Below, piece by piece: positions 43,849 to 52,850 of a stretch of DNA of 64,000 nucleotides. The stretch comes from Gordonia alkanivorans NBRC 16433. GTDB taxonomy: Bacteria > Actinomycetota > Actinomycetes > Mycobacteriales > Mycobacteriaceae. Location of the stretch: the NCBI RefSeq assembly GCF_000225505.1, contig NZ_BACI01000110.1:1-64000 (forward strand), read 5' to 3'. Under the pieces are notes generated by a model. It did not search any database. It was not told the origin of the DNA and was given only the letters and a program-made list of their open reading frames with translations. Each line of letters starts with the position of its first letter. Position 1 is the first letter of the stretch. Both the position numbers and the translations under genes were made by a program.

Positions 43849-44937
43849 CTATCCGCCGATGGCGGACATGGGCCGGGTCGGCTGCACGAAGCCGGCCGCG
43901 TTCACCTCGTGTCCGGGAGCCTTCTGCCACATGTCGGTGCGCCACAGCGCCGCGATGGCGGCGTCGATCTCGTCGTCGGGCAGCGTGCGCAGCACGGCGC
44001 GCAGATCGGTCTCCGACGACGCGAACAGGCAGTTGCGCAGCGATCCGTCGGCGGTGAGCCGGGTGCGGTCGCAGTCGCCGCAGAACGGGCGGGTGACCGA
44101 GGCGATCACCCCGACCCTGGCCGGGCCCCGCGAAGTCCGATGGCCGTCGACGATCCAGGTGGCCGCCGGGGCGCTGCCGCGCGGTGCCGGATCGGGCAGC
44201 AGATCGAACCGTGTGCGAAGCGTCGCGAGGATCTCGTCGCCGGTCACCATCCGGGTCCGTTGCCAGGCGTGGTCGGCGTCGAGCGGCATCTGCTCGATGA
44301 TCCGCAGCTCGTAGCCGTGTTCCAGGCAGTAGGCGAGTAGATCGGGGACGGCGTCGAGGTCGGCGCGGTCGGGGATCACGGCGTTGACCTTGACGGGGTC
44401 GAGGCCCGCGCGTGCGGCGGCGGCGAGACCGGCCAGCACGTCGTCGAGCCGGTCGCGCCGGGTGATCTCGGCGAATCGTTCGCGGTCGACGGTGTCGAGG
44501 GAGATGTTGATGCGGTCGAGGCCGGCGGCGACGAGACCGTCGATCCGCCGCGTGAGACCCAGGCCGTTGGTGGTCATCGCGATCTCGGGTCGCCGGGGCA
44601 GGGCGGCGACGGCGCCGATGACCTGCTCGAGGTCGCGGCGCAGCAGGGGCTCCCCGCCGGTGAAGCGGATGCGTTCTATCCCCAGATCCCGGACCGCGAC
44701 CGTCAGCACACGGATCAGTTCGTCGGCGCTCAGCACCGCGTCGTTGGGCATCCAGTCGAGTCCCTCGGCCGGCATGCAGTAGGTACAGCGCAGATTGCAT
44801 CGGTCGGTCACCGAGACCCGCAGGTCCTTCGCGACCCGCCCGAACGTGTCGCGCAGGGGTCCCTGCGTGGGCACGTCCGATGGTGCCGCGGCCGTCATCG
44901 ACCGTGGCGTGGGGATCCCGAGGCCGACCGTGCTCAT
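43849..44937 (-). CDS. moaA: GTP 3',8-cyclase (radical SAM)
   Basis: A 362-residue MoaA performing the first step of molybdenum cofactor synthesis. The radical-SAM cluster CNLRCTYC is near residue 63, FTGGEPLLRRDLE near 105, and the second 4Fe-4S cluster CGDCDRTRLTADGSLRNC near 300. It ends in the functional Gly-Gly (MSAIGG). The start at 44937 (MSTVGLGIPTPR) is preferred; MTAAAP at 44898 is an alternative, and a longer form from 45012 is unlikely. Confidence 0.95.
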   Translation of the reverse strand: MSTVGLGIPTPRSMTAAAPSDVPTQGPLRDTFGRVAKDLRVSVTDRCNLRCTYCMPAEGLDWMPNDAVLSADELIRVLTVAVRDLGIERIRFTGGEPLLRRDLEQVIGAVAALPRRPEIAMTTNGLGLTRRIDGLVAAGLDRINISLDTVDRERFAEITRRDRLDDVLAGLAAAARAGLDPVKVNAVIPDRADLDAVPDLLAYCLEHGYELRIIEQMPLDADHAWQRTRMVTGDEILATLRTRFDLLPDPAPRGSAPAATWIVDGHRTSRGPARVGVIASVTRPFCGDCDRTRLTADGSLRNCLFASSETDLRAVLRTLPDDEIDAAIAALWRTDMWQKAPGHEVNAAGFVQPTRPMSAIGG

Positions 44938-44950
44938 GCTGTCCTGCAGA

Positions 44951-45496
44951 TCACGTGGCGTTCGGGTCTTTACGGGCCTCGAGAGCACGGAAGGTGCTGG
45001 CGTGGAACACAAGCGGCTCGACGTCGGGGTCGGCGCGCAGGGTGCTGATCTCCAGCAGCACGACGGTGTGGTCGCCGGCCTGGATCTCGTTGTGGATGGT
45101 GCACGACAGATGGGCGGCGGCGTCCGGGACGAAGACGGCCCCGGCGTCGGTACGCAGCGGTGTGATGCCGTCGAAACGGCGCTCCGACGGACCGGCGAGC
45201 TGTTTGCAGACGTCGGTCTGGTCGCCGGCGAAGACGCTGACCCCGATGGCCGGCGCGGTACGGATCTGCGGCCACGTCGTCGACGTGTTCTGAACGCACA
45301 CCGACACCAGCGGAGGGTCGAGGGAGACGGTGGTGAAAGAACTCGCCGCCATTCCGATCAGCGTGGTCGAATCTCCCTCACCCTGTAGGCAACACACCGC
45401 GACGACGCCGCTGGGGAAGCAGCTGAACGCTGCCCGGAGAGCCTTGGCGTCGGAGACGGGGGCGAGGTCTGGGGTGGTGTCGATGGTCGCTGTCAC
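44951..45496 (-). CDS. Flavin reductase-like, FMN-binding split-barrel protein
   Basis: A 181-residue protein of the HpaC/flavin reductase family. LRAAFSCFPSGVVAVCCLQ, GMAASSFTTVSLDPPLVSVC and the conserved GDHTVVLLEI segment are diagnostic; it should bind FMN or FAD and use NAD(P)H to supply reduced flavin to a monooxygenase. The GTG at 45496 has GAGGAC just before it, which decides between it and the codon at 45535. It overlaps none of its neighbours; the small membrane-protein gene ends seven bases upstream. No dedicated monooxygenase is adjacent. Confidence 0.87.
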   Translation of the reverse strand: MTATIDTTPDLAPVSDAKALRAAFSCFPSGVVAVCCLQGEGDSTTLIGMAASSFTTVSLDPPLVSVCVQNTSTTWPQIRTAPAIGVSVFAGDQTDVCKQLAGPSERRFDGITPLRTDAGAVFVPDAAAHLSCTIHNEIQAGDHTVVLLEISTLRADPDVEPLVFHASTFRALEARKDPNAT

Positions 45497-45503
45497 GGGG
45501 TCC

Positions 45504-45713
45504 TCACCTGGCTCGGCGTCCGGCACGGAGTGCATACACCAGGCCGAGGAGAAAACCCAGGGGTGCGCACATGGTCAGCAGGTAGACGAAGGTCGGTGCC
45601 GTGTCGCCGTCGGTGACCAGCGGGGTCACGAACAAGGCCACGAGGGCGATGAGTCCGATCGCGAAGATCACCATGGCCACCTGCAGCAGCCGCGGGGACG
45701 TCGTCTTCTGCAT
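45504..45713 (-). CDS. Small two-helix membrane protein
   Basis: A 69-residue protein with two membrane helices (about 10-33 and 43-62) joined by a short loop (TPLVTDGDTAPT), ending in RAGRRAR. Its place next to moaA and the cold-shock gene parallels Rv0870c, also a membrane protein. The function is unknown. It probably shares a transcript with the flavin reductase gene seven bases downstream. Confidence 0.65.
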   Translation of the reverse strand: MQKTTSPRLLQVAMVIFAIGLIALVALFVTPLVTDGDTAPTFVYLLTMCAPLGFLLGLVYALRAGRRAR

Positions 45714-45954
45714 GCCGTCTACGGTAGTGCACTCTCCGGGAGGGCGACGTCGCGCAAGGGTGTGACGGGTTGGGCTGAGGTAATGGTGTGACCGCGGGGT
45801 GGGGTGTTGGCTACCATGGGGCGCAGCAGGCGCCTTGCATCCGTCTGGGCCCATACGGACTTTCCGCCGTGGGTCGTGTGATGGGTGACGGCGTCTTTTG
45901 TTGTGACAGGCAGATCCGCAAGAGATCTACGACGTACAGATGAGGGTGAGCACA

Positions 45955-46368
45955 GTGCCGACCGGCAAGGTGAAGTGGTACGACGCGGACAAGGGCTTCG
46001 GCTTCCTCGCTCAGGAGAGCGGTGAGGACGTCTACGTCCGTTCGTCCGCCCTGCCCGAAGGGGTGGAGGCCCTCAAGCCGGGGCAGCGGGTGGAGTTCGG
46101 CATGGCCGCCGGTCGCCGCGGGCCGCAGGCACTGAGCGTCAAGGTTCTCGAACCCGCGCCGAGCGTGTCCAAGAACGTGCGCGAGGCCGCCCGCAAGGAC
46201 ACCAAGCGGCACACCCCCGATGAACTGCACGGCATGGTCGCCGATCTGATCACCCTGCTCGAGGGCAAGGTGCAGCCGGACCTGCGCAAGGGGCGCTACC
46301 CCGACCGCAAGACCGCGCAGCGGATCTCCGAGGTCGTGCGCGCGGTCGCCCGCGAACTCGAGAGCTGA
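45955..46368 (+). CDS. Cold-shock domain protein (CspB-like)
   Basis: A 137-residue protein. The N-terminal cold-shock domain (1-66) has the RNA-binding motifs [15 protein letters not shown] and [10 protein letters not shown]; the longer C-terminal helical tail (about 75-137, [22 protein letters not shown]) distinguishes it from 67-residue CspA proteins and matches the mycobacterial Rv0871 form. GTG 45955 follows TGAGGGTGAG. About 130 nt of leader would precede it if the TACCAT near 45812 is the -10, which fits the structured leaders of cold-shock genes. Confidence 0.9.
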   Translation: MPTGKVKWYDADKGFGFLAQESGEDVYVRSSALPEGVEALKPGQRVEFGMAAGRRGPQALSVKVLEPAPSVSKNVREAARKDTKRHTPDELHGMVADLITLLEGKVQPDLRKGRYPDRKTAQRISEVVRAVARELES

Positions 46369-46405
46369 ACCCCGGTCGTCGAGCGCTGACCTCGACGCCG
46401 CGGCG

Positions 46406-46939
46406 TCAGCCGAGGTACTGCAGGAAATTCTCCGGTGCGGTCTGTGCTGCCAGCACTCCGCGCGGGATGATCTCGTCGTTCTGCGTCAACCGGGCCGACG
46501 CCGGGTAGACGGTGACCCCCAGCAGGACGAATTCGGGTGCCGTCTTCAGCGTGACCGTGTACGTCTCACCCGACGCCTGGGGCTGCTCGTCTTCGACGAG
46601 CCCCTTCGGCGTCCAGTAGACGGCCGCGAGGTTCCAGGGTCCCTTCGCGATGTCGCCGGAGACCGACAGCATCACCGTGTCGCCGACCGCCACCGGAACC
46701 CGGGGCGCCTCGCGCTGCGACGTGCCGAGCGGCGGGTCGCACTCGTCGAGCATCAGGTCGCACCACCGCACCGGTTCGACGGTGTAGAGGTTCTTGCCGA
46801 CGGCGATGTGCACGTACGGCCGGTCGTCGTGCGTGGAGTTGCGGGTCAGCAGGAACACCGAGACGCCGACGACTGCGACGAACGCCACCACGACGATCGC
46901 GATGATCGAAAGTGCCTTCTTCTCACCACTGCTGATCAC
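46406..46939 (-). CDS. DUF2771 exported protein (Rv0875c-like)
   Basis: A 177-residue protein with one N-terminal membrane helix (about 9-32, LSIIAIVVVAFVAVVGVSVFLL) acting as anchor or uncleaved signal. The outside domain is beta-rich, with a Cys pair (RWCDLMLDECDPP). It fits DUF2771, found beside an MFS gene in mycobacteria as here. The GTG start at 46939 overlaps the MFS stop by four bases, so the two are coupled. The function is unknown. Confidence 0.82.
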   Translation of the reverse strand: MISSGEKKALSIIAIVVVAFVAVVGVSVFLLTRNSTHDDRPYVHIAVGKNLYTVEPVRWCDLMLDECDPPLGTSQREAPRVPVAVGDTVMLSVSGDIAKGPWNLAAVYWTPKGLVEDEQPQASGETYTVTLKTAPEFVLLGVTVYPASARLTQNDEIIPRGVLAAQTAPENFLQYLG

Positions 46940-48906
46940 GGTCGGCGTTGTCCTGTCTCGTCGGGGGTGGAGCGGTCACCGGGTGGCCGGTGACCGGAGT
47001 TCGGGAACGGTGCCGTCGACGGCATCCGCGTGGTCGTCGGCCGCTGGGAATGCGCCCGGGTCGGTGCCGACCCCGGTCCGGTCCGGCGTGCGGCATCGTC
47101 CGAACCGGCGGCCCGGAAGGCGACAGTCGGTGCGGCGTGGTCGGGGCGTCGACCGCCCAGACCCGGCACCAGCGATGTGCCGCGGGTCGTCATCACGGTC
47201 TGGAGCAGGCCCAGCCCGAGAAGCACGGCGACGACGGTGAAGCCGATCCACAGGGTCGGGGGCAGCAGCACCCCGAGTGAGGCGCCGAACACCCACGACA
47301 ACTGCAGGACCGTCTCCGAACGGCCGAAGGCCGAGGCGCGCGACTCGTCGGGCAGGTCGTCCTGGATCGACGAGTCGAGGCACACCTTGCCGATCGCGCT
47401 GGCGCCCGAGGCGACCAGCGCGGCGACCGCCGCGAAGAGGATGTTGCCGAAGATCGCCGCGAGGACCGCGACGACGAAGCAGGCCACGGTGGCCCAGACG
47501 ATGATGCCCGGCGGGTTCTTCAGCTCCAGCCGGGTGCCGACGCCGTTGCCGATCATGTTGCCGACGCCGGCGGCGGCACCGACGGCGCCGAGCAGCAGCA
47601 GCTGCGTCCAGTCCGATGCGTCGCCCTGCTGGGCCTTGGCGTAGAAGGCCACGAACAGCGTCAGGAAGCCGGTCAGGATGCGGATGGTGCCGTTGCCCCA
47701 CAGACCGGCCACCACCGTGCGGCCCAGCGGCTGACGCATCTTCGCGGCGAGCATCTTGGCGCCCTCGCGAGCGCTGGTCGGCTCGTGTTCGGGCATCGCC
47801 GAGCGGGCCGGTTCGCCGTGATAGGTCAGGGTCGTGGGGATCTCGCCCTCGGTCGACTCGACCCACGACGGGATGCGCATGCACAGGTAGGCGCCGGCCG
47901 CGGCGACGATCGCCAGCCACACCATGGCTCCCGGCAGATGCAGCGGCAGCAGTTTGCCGAGCAGCATCTCGATCAGCGCGGCCACCGCACCGCCGACGAT
48001 CGTGCCGCCGATCAGGCCGAAGGTGGTCAGGCGGGAGTTCACCCGCGGCAGGTCGATGGTCGGGGGCACCACACGTGGGGTGACCGCCGATTTGAGCACG
48101 CCGAAAGATTTCGACAGCACCAGCAGGCCCAGCGCGCAGGGATAGAGCACCCACGGGTCGTACTCGAGTTGCTGGGTGGCGTCGTTCCACTGGACGTTCG
48201 ACATGATCAGCAGCGCCAGGATGACGCGCAGACCGAAGGTCGTGGCCATCGCGATACGACGCCCGCGCTGGAGTCGGTCGAGCAGCGGACCGATCAGGGG
48301 AGCGATGAGTGCGAACGGCGCGATCGTCAGCGCCAGATACAGCGCGACGTTGGTCTTGGATTCACCCGACGCGGCGGCGAAGAACAGGGTGTTGGCCAGC
48401 GCGACGGCCATCGCGGCGTCGGCGGCGAAGTTCGCGATCACCGGCAGGGTGAGCGCAGTGAGGCCGGACTGGTCGGCGCCGTCGGCGGTCGCGGCCCGGT
48501 GGATCTTGCCGATGCCCTTGCCCGTCAGCTCGCGGCTGCGCATCGCGGCGACGCGCATCACGGTCAGCTTCTTGGGCGTTCGCGGCCCGTGGTCGGCGGG
48601 CATCGCCCGGGTCGCCGACTCGTCGTACTGCGGCTGACCTCGCTCGTCGAGCGGCGGCAGATGCGGATTGTGGGTGGGCGGGGGCAGGTAGGCATTGCGG
48701 CCGGGACCCGGTCCGGGTGGCGGTCCCCAGCCGGGTGCGGGCCGGCGGCCGCGCATCTGGCGGGTCTCGTCGGCCGGGTAGTTGGCCGACCCGGGGTGCT
48801 GCGCGGCGCGACGGCCGCGATCGTCTGTCGGCGGTCGAGAATGCTGGCTCGCCGGACCCCTGGGGGCCCCGCGCCCATCGTCGTGTCGGGAACTCCGTGG
48901 GATCAC
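46936..48906 (-). CDS. Major facilitator superfamily transporter (Rv0876c-like)
   Basis: A 656-residue MFS protein with about 12 helices between residues 150 and 590. It is unusual in having long disordered ends: ~120 Pro/Arg/Gly-rich residues before the first helix (PAPGWGPPPGPGPGRNAYLP) and ~65 at the C-terminus (GSAPTRAHSQRPTTTRMPST). The intracellular loop between helices 2 and 3 contains GPLLDRLQRGRRIAM, the MFS motif A equivalent. The substrate is unknown. It forms an operon with DUF2771 and is divergent from the DUF3027 gene. GTG 48906 is the start. Confidence 0.85.
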   Translation of the reverse strand: MIPRSSRHDDGRGAPRGPASQHSRPPTDDRGRRAAQHPGSANYPADETRQMRGRRPAPGWGPPPGPGPGRNAYLPPPTHNPHLPPLDERGQPQYDESATRAMPADHGPRTPKKLTVMRVAAMRSRELTGKGIGKIHRAATADGADQSGLTALTLPVIANFAADAAMAVALANTLFFAAASGESKTNVALYLALTIAPFALIAPLIGPLLDRLQRGRRIAMATTFGLRVILALLIMSNVQWNDATQQLEYDPWVLYPCALGLLVLSKSFGVLKSAVTPRVVPPTIDLPRVNSRLTTFGLIGGTIVGGAVAALIEMLLGKLLPLHLPGAMVWLAIVAAAGAYLCMRIPSWVESTEGEIPTTLTYHGEPARSAMPEHEPTSAREGAKMLAAKMRQPLGRTVVAGLWGNGTIRILTGFLTLFVAFYAKAQQGDASDWTQLLLLGAVGAAAGVGNMIGNGVGTRLELKNPPGIIVWATVACFVVAVLAAIFGNILFAAVAALVASGASAIGKVCLDSSIQDDLPDESRASAFGRSETVLQLSWVFGASLGVLLPPTLWIGFTVVAVLLGLGLLQTVMTTRGTSLVPGLGGRRPDHAAPTVAFRAAGSDDAARRTGPGSAPTRAHSQRPTTTRMPSTAPFPNSGHRPPGDRSTPDETGQRRP

Positions 48907-48992
48907 GCCCCCGATTGTTCCTCATCTCGTGCCGGTGCCGCTTGAAGCGGGTCGTTGTGTGGCACACGTCGGCGATATTGCACACTGGAAGC

Positions 48993-49781
48993 GTGACTGA
49001 CGTAAGTGAGGGCGGACGACTGCTGGCGGCCGTCGACATCGCACGAGCCGCGCTGGTCGACGAAGGACAGCAGCCCGGCGCGCATCGGCGCAGCGTCGCC
49101 GAGGGCGAGTGGGCCGCTGCGCATTACTTCGACGCCGAGCTCGCAGGCTATCGCGGATGGCAGTGGTGCGTCGTGCTGGCCGGTTCCCCGGGCAGCGACG
49201 AGATCACCCTCAGTGAGGTCGTGCTGCTGCCGGGCGACGGCTCGTTGCTCGCACCGCCGTGGGTGCCGTGGGCCGAGCGTGTCGCCTCCGGCGACCTCGC
49301 GCCCGGTGACCTGCTGGCCGCCGAACCCGACGATCCGCGTCTGGTGCCCAACCAGATCGACACCGGCGACGAGTTCCGCTTCGACTCCGAGTCCGAGGAC
49401 CCCGACGACATCGGTCAGATCGCCGGCGAGATCGGCCTCGGCCGTCGCCGACTGCTGAGCTACGACGGTCGCGCCGACGCCGCGCAGCGCTGGTACGACG
49501 GCGACTTCGGTCCGTCGTCGGAGATGGCTCAGGCGGCCCCGTTCCCCTGCTGCACCTGTGGTTTCTATGTGCCCCTCGCGGGTGCGCTGCGCGCCGGATT
49601 CGGTGCCTGCACCAACGAATACGCAGCCGACGGCCGGGTGGTCTCCGCCGAGTACGGCTGCGGAGCGCACTCCGATGTCCAGGCGCCCAAGGGTGAGGGC
49701 TCACCCGCCTACGACGCCTACGACGACGGCGCCCTCGAGGTCATCTCGGTCACCCGGGACGCCGAACCGGCCCGCTCCTGA
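48993..49781 (+). CDS. DUF3027 protein (Rv0877-like)
   Basis: A 262-residue cytoplasmic protein. Conserved parts are the AEGEWAAAHYFDAELAGYRGWQW region near 35 and a C-terminal Cys/His group (PCCTCGFYVPLAG, FGACTNEY, YGCGAHS) that probably binds zinc. An acidic middle (DEFRFDSESEDPDDIGQIA) is present. The function is unknown. The GTG at 48993 begins the conserved part; upstream frame lacks a ribosome-binding site. The GHKL ATPase gene begins 17 bases downstream, so the two probably share a transcript. Confidence 0.83.
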   Translation: MTDVSEGGRLLAAVDIARAALVDEGQQPGAHRRSVAEGEWAAAHYFDAELAGYRGWQWCVVLAGSPGSDEITLSEVVLLPGDGSLLAPPWVPWAERVASGDLAPGDLLAAEPDDPRLVPNQIDTGDEFRFDSESEDPDDIGQIAGEIGLGRRRLLSYDGRADAAQRWYDGDFGPSSEMAQAAPFPCCTCGFYVPLAGALRAGFGACTNEYAADGRVVSAEYGCGAHSDVQAPKGEGSPAYDAYDDGALEVISVTRDAEPARS

Positions 49782-49798
49782 ACGACTCGCCACCATCC

Positions 49799-52588
49799 AT
49801 GAGCGCCGATCCGTTCGGCCCGGACCCGTTTGGCACCGCCGCACTGCGGTCGTCGACGCTCGACGCCTGGACGGCCTCGCCGACCCGTCTCGCCGAGGAC
49901 GCGGCTGCCGAGTCGGATCTGGTGACCGTCGGATACCGCGATCGGCTGCTCACCGAACTCGCCGCGAATGCCGCCGATGCCGCGGCCGCGGCGGGGATCG
50001 CGGGGGAGCTCGCCGTCTGGGTCGACGGTGACGAGCTACATGTCGCGAACACCGGTGAGCCGCTGAGTGTCGACGGCGTCCGATCGCTGGCCGCGCTGCG
50101 GGTGTCGGCGAAGGCGCCCACCGACGGTCAGATCGGACGATTCGGCGTCGGATTCACCGCCACCGCAACGGTCGCCGACCGCGTCGAGGTCCGGTCTCGT
50201 ACCGGGTCGATCGTCTTCGACCGCGCCGCCACCGCCGAAGCCGTCGACGATGCCGGGCTCTCGGCGGACACCGTTCCGGTCCTACGGCTTGTGTGGCCGA
50301 CCGATGCCGTGCCGGGGGCGGGGGTGGGTTCCAGCACAGCGGGCTTCGACACCGAGGTGGTCCTGAGTCTGCGTGAGCCGTCCGGGCCGCTCATCGACGC
50401 GATGCTCGTCCAGGCGCCGGATCTTGTCGTGGAACTCGCTGCGCTGCAACGGATCACCGTGGACGGCGTGGAGGTCACGGTCGAGCGGTCCGCCGGACCC
50501 GAGATCGGTGACGATCAGGCCTCGTCCGCGATCGTCACCGTGTCCGTGGACGGTCCCGGGTCGTCGTCGACGCAACGCTGGCTGGAGGTCACCCGCGGCG
50601 GGACGCGCTGGCTCGTCGACGCCGACGGCGGTCGCGCACCCGAGCACGATGTGCTGCGCGCACCCACGCCCACCGACATCGAACTGAGCCTGCCGTGCCG
50701 GTGCATCACCGACCTCGCGCTCACCCCCGACCGTCGGCACCTTCACCCGGGTGCCGAGATCGGCGATGCTGCAGCCGGTTATGTGGACCTTCTGCTCCTC
50801 GTCGACCCGGTTCGTCGGCTACAGCTCGTGCCGGAGCTGCATCTCGCGCGAAATCGTGACGACGCCAGGTTGATCGAGGCCGTGCGCGTACAGCTCCGCG
50901 ACGTCGCGTGGCTGCCGGGTGCGGACGGCGAGCCGTTGCTGCCGTCGCGGTCGGTGGTCCTGATCGGGCTGACCGATCGCCTGGCCGGGATGCTGTCCGA
51001 ACACTTCGCGGATCTCGTCCACCCCGACATCTCACTCGCCCAGCATCTTCCGACGCTCGGGCGGCTGGGCGTCGAGGAACTCGGGCTGGCGGCGCTGGCC
51101 GAGCGGCTCGGCGGCCTGCACCACGAGCCGTCCTGGTGGCACGACCTGTACGACGCGCTCGCGCCGCTCGTGTCGACGGGACGCGAGGTCGAGGAACTGG
51201 GCGCGCTGCCGATCCCGCGATCCGACGGACGGATGTCGGTCGGGGTCCGCGGACTGTTCGTGAGCGATCGCATCGCCACGCCGATGCGATGGATGCCCAC
51301 CGTCCACCCAGACGCCCGGCATTCGCTCCTCGAACGCCTGGGCGTGCGGGAACTCTCCGTCGCCGACGCACTGGCCGACCCGGCACTTCGGGTGCTGGTC
51401 GAGGACATCGACCTCGACGGTGCCGGCGACGACGGGCTGGCCGCCGAGATCTGTGCGGTCCTACGGGCCGATCCGGATGCGTCCGTACCGCCGTGGCTGG
51501 CCACCCTGCCGCTGCTCGACAGCGACGGCGAGCTCCGCCCCGCCGATGAACTGCTGCTGCCCGACAGTCCGCTGCTGTCGGTCCTCGTCGACGACCATCC
51601 GTTCGGTGTCGTCGACGACGAGGTCGTGTCCGAGTGTGGCGCAGAAGAATTGCGGCGCCTGGGCGTCGGGTGGGGATTCCTCACCGTCGTCGACGACCTG
51701 CCGGTCGGTCCCGACCACGACCTCCCCGACGAGGAGGACTGGTGGGACACGCTGCCCGACGCACCCGAAAGGCTCACGGCGGTCCGGGATCTCGACCTGA
51801 TCGACGACCGGTCCTGGTCCGAGGCGCTGACCATGATGGCGACCGACGCGGACATTGCACCGCTGCTCGCCGACCGCGACGGGTACACCGCCTGGTGGTT
51901 GCGGCGGCATGCCGAGGTCGACGGATTGTTGCTGGGGGAGTACCGCGCATCCTCGGATGAGATCCTCGCCGGGATCATCGACCCGCTCGATCATCCGCAC
52001 GCCGACGCGCTGGTAGGCGCGCTCGCACGCCTCGAACCCGACACCGCCGTCGATGCCGACCTCCTGCTGATTCGCCTCGGAGATCCGGAGCGGGACATCT
52101 CCGCCGGTGCCGCGGTGATGGTGCACGCCGCCGTGGTCGCGGCGTGCCGTCGCGGCGTCATCGATCCTGCGGATGTCGAGGTGCCCGAACGGGTTCGGAC
52201 GATCGCCGGCACCGTCACCGAACGCGCGGTCGTCGTCGACCAGCCGTGGTTGCTGCAGGCCGTGCCGGACCTGGAGGCGGTTCTCGCCGGACCGGTGATC
52301 ACTCCCGCCGACGCCGAGGTCCTGGCGACGCTGCTCGACCTGCCGCTCGGCTCCGAGGAGTACACCGCGACCGTCCGCGACCCCGGCGACGCCGCGACCT
52401 GGGCCCACCCCGAGGCGGTGCGTTTCGGTGCCGAACGCGGGGTCGAGGTACCGCGTGGCCAGGTGCGGTTGCATGACGAGTTGTGGATCTCGTTGCGCTC
52501 TGCGGATTCCCAGCGAGACATCCGCGTGCGCTGGTGGGTGGAGGACGGGGTCACGCATCTCGAGCGGCGTGCGGCTCCTACGTCCTGA
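49799..52588 (+). CDS. Large GHKL/Hsp90-like ATPase (sacsin N-terminal-like)
   Basis: A 929-residue protein with an N-terminal GHKL ATP-binding domain (about 40-190). The N-box ELAANAADAAAAAG, G1-type motif VANTGEPL (in place of DxGxG) and G2-like GRFGVGFTATATVAD are visible, as in Hsp90 and sacsin repeats. The remaining ~700 residues have no catalytic motif and are rich in Asp, Glu and Leu, with repeated short segments suggesting a large scaffold. No J domain or HEPN is evident. The combination with DUF3027 points to a role in proteostasis or nucleic-acid handling, but none is known; mycobacteria have no closely named equivalent that I recall. Confidence 0.8.
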   Translation: MSADPFGPDPFGTAALRSSTLDAWTASPTRLAEDAAAESDLVTVGYRDRLLTELAANAADAAAAAGIAGELAVWVDGDELHVANTGEPLSVDGVRSLAALRVSAKAPTDGQIGRFGVGFTATATVADRVEVRSRTGSIVFDRAATAEAVDDAGLSADTVPVLRLVWPTDAVPGAGVGSSTAGFDTEVVLSLREPSGPLIDAMLVQAPDLVVELAALQRITVDGVEVTVERSAGPEIGDDQASSAIVTVSVDGPGSSSTQRWLEVTRGGTRWLVDADGGRAPEHDVLRAPTPTDIELSLPCRCITDLALTPDRRHLHPGAEIGDAAAGYVDLLLLVDPVRRLQLVPELHLARNRDDARLIEAVRVQLRDVAWLPGADGEPLLPSRSVVLIGLTDRLAGMLSEHFADLVHPDISLAQHLPTLGRLGVEELGLAALAERLGGLHHEPSWWHDLYDALAPLVSTGREVEELGALPIPRSDGRMSVGVRGLFVSDRIATPMRWMPTVHPDARHSLLERLGVRELSVADALADPALRVLVEDIDLDGAGDDGLAAEICAVLRADPDASVPPWLATLPLLDSDGELRPADELLLPDSPLLSVLVDDHPFGVVDDEVVSECGAEELRRLGVGWGFLTVVDDLPVGPDHDLPDEEDWWDTLPDAPERLTAVRDLDLIDDRSWSEALTMMATDADIAPLLADRDGYTAWWLRRHAEVDGLLLGEYRASSDEILAGIIDPLDHPHADALVGALARLEPDTAVDADLLLIRLGDPERDISAGAAVMVHAAVVAACRRGVIDPADVEVPERVRTIAGTVTERAVVVDQPWLLQAVPDLEAVLAGPVITPADAEVLATLLDLPLGSEEYTATVRDPGDAATWAHPEAVRFGAERGVEVPRGQVRLHDELWISLRSADSQRDIRVRWWVEDGVTHLERRAAPTS

Positions 52589-52616
52589 AGCCGGACCGAT
52601 GTCGCCCGCAACTCCT

Positions 52617-52657
52617 GCTCCCTGAGGTGCGAGGAGCGATAGCGACGAGCCTCGAAG
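52617..52657 (-). repeat. 41-bp intergenic repeat, inverted copy 2
   Basis: The minus strand matches 16724-16764 at 39 of 41 positions. Together with the direct copy at 52752 it makes an inverted pair around 94 bases, able to form a long hairpin just after the GHKL ATPase gene. Confidence 0.8.
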
Positions 52658-52751
52658 GGCTGGCGACTCACCAACGCACCAGATGTAGCCATTCGTATCG
52701 ATCAGCGATACCTATTGCGACATCAGAGTTTTCGACAACCACTCACCAGGC

Positions 52752-52792
52752 CTTCGAGGCTCGTCGCTTACGCTCCTCACACCTCAGGCAGC
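52752..52792 (+). repeat. 41-bp intergenic repeat, copy 3
   Basis: Matches 16724-16764 at 38 of 41 positions and the inverted copy at 52617-52657 at 37. The 262-base gap it shares with that copy contains no gene; the sequence between also holds two short GATACCTATTGC / AAACCTATTGC echoes. Confidence 0.8.
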
Positions 52793-52850
52793 GATGGGGT
52801 AAGCGCGCGTTCGGATCTGGCAGCCAGCAGTAGGTTTCGGTCAGCGAAAC

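Noticed and set aside
48717..48992. In-frame upstream extension of the DUF3027 gene
   Set aside because: It overlaps the MFS N-terminus on the other strand, has no ribosome-binding site and lacks family similarity.
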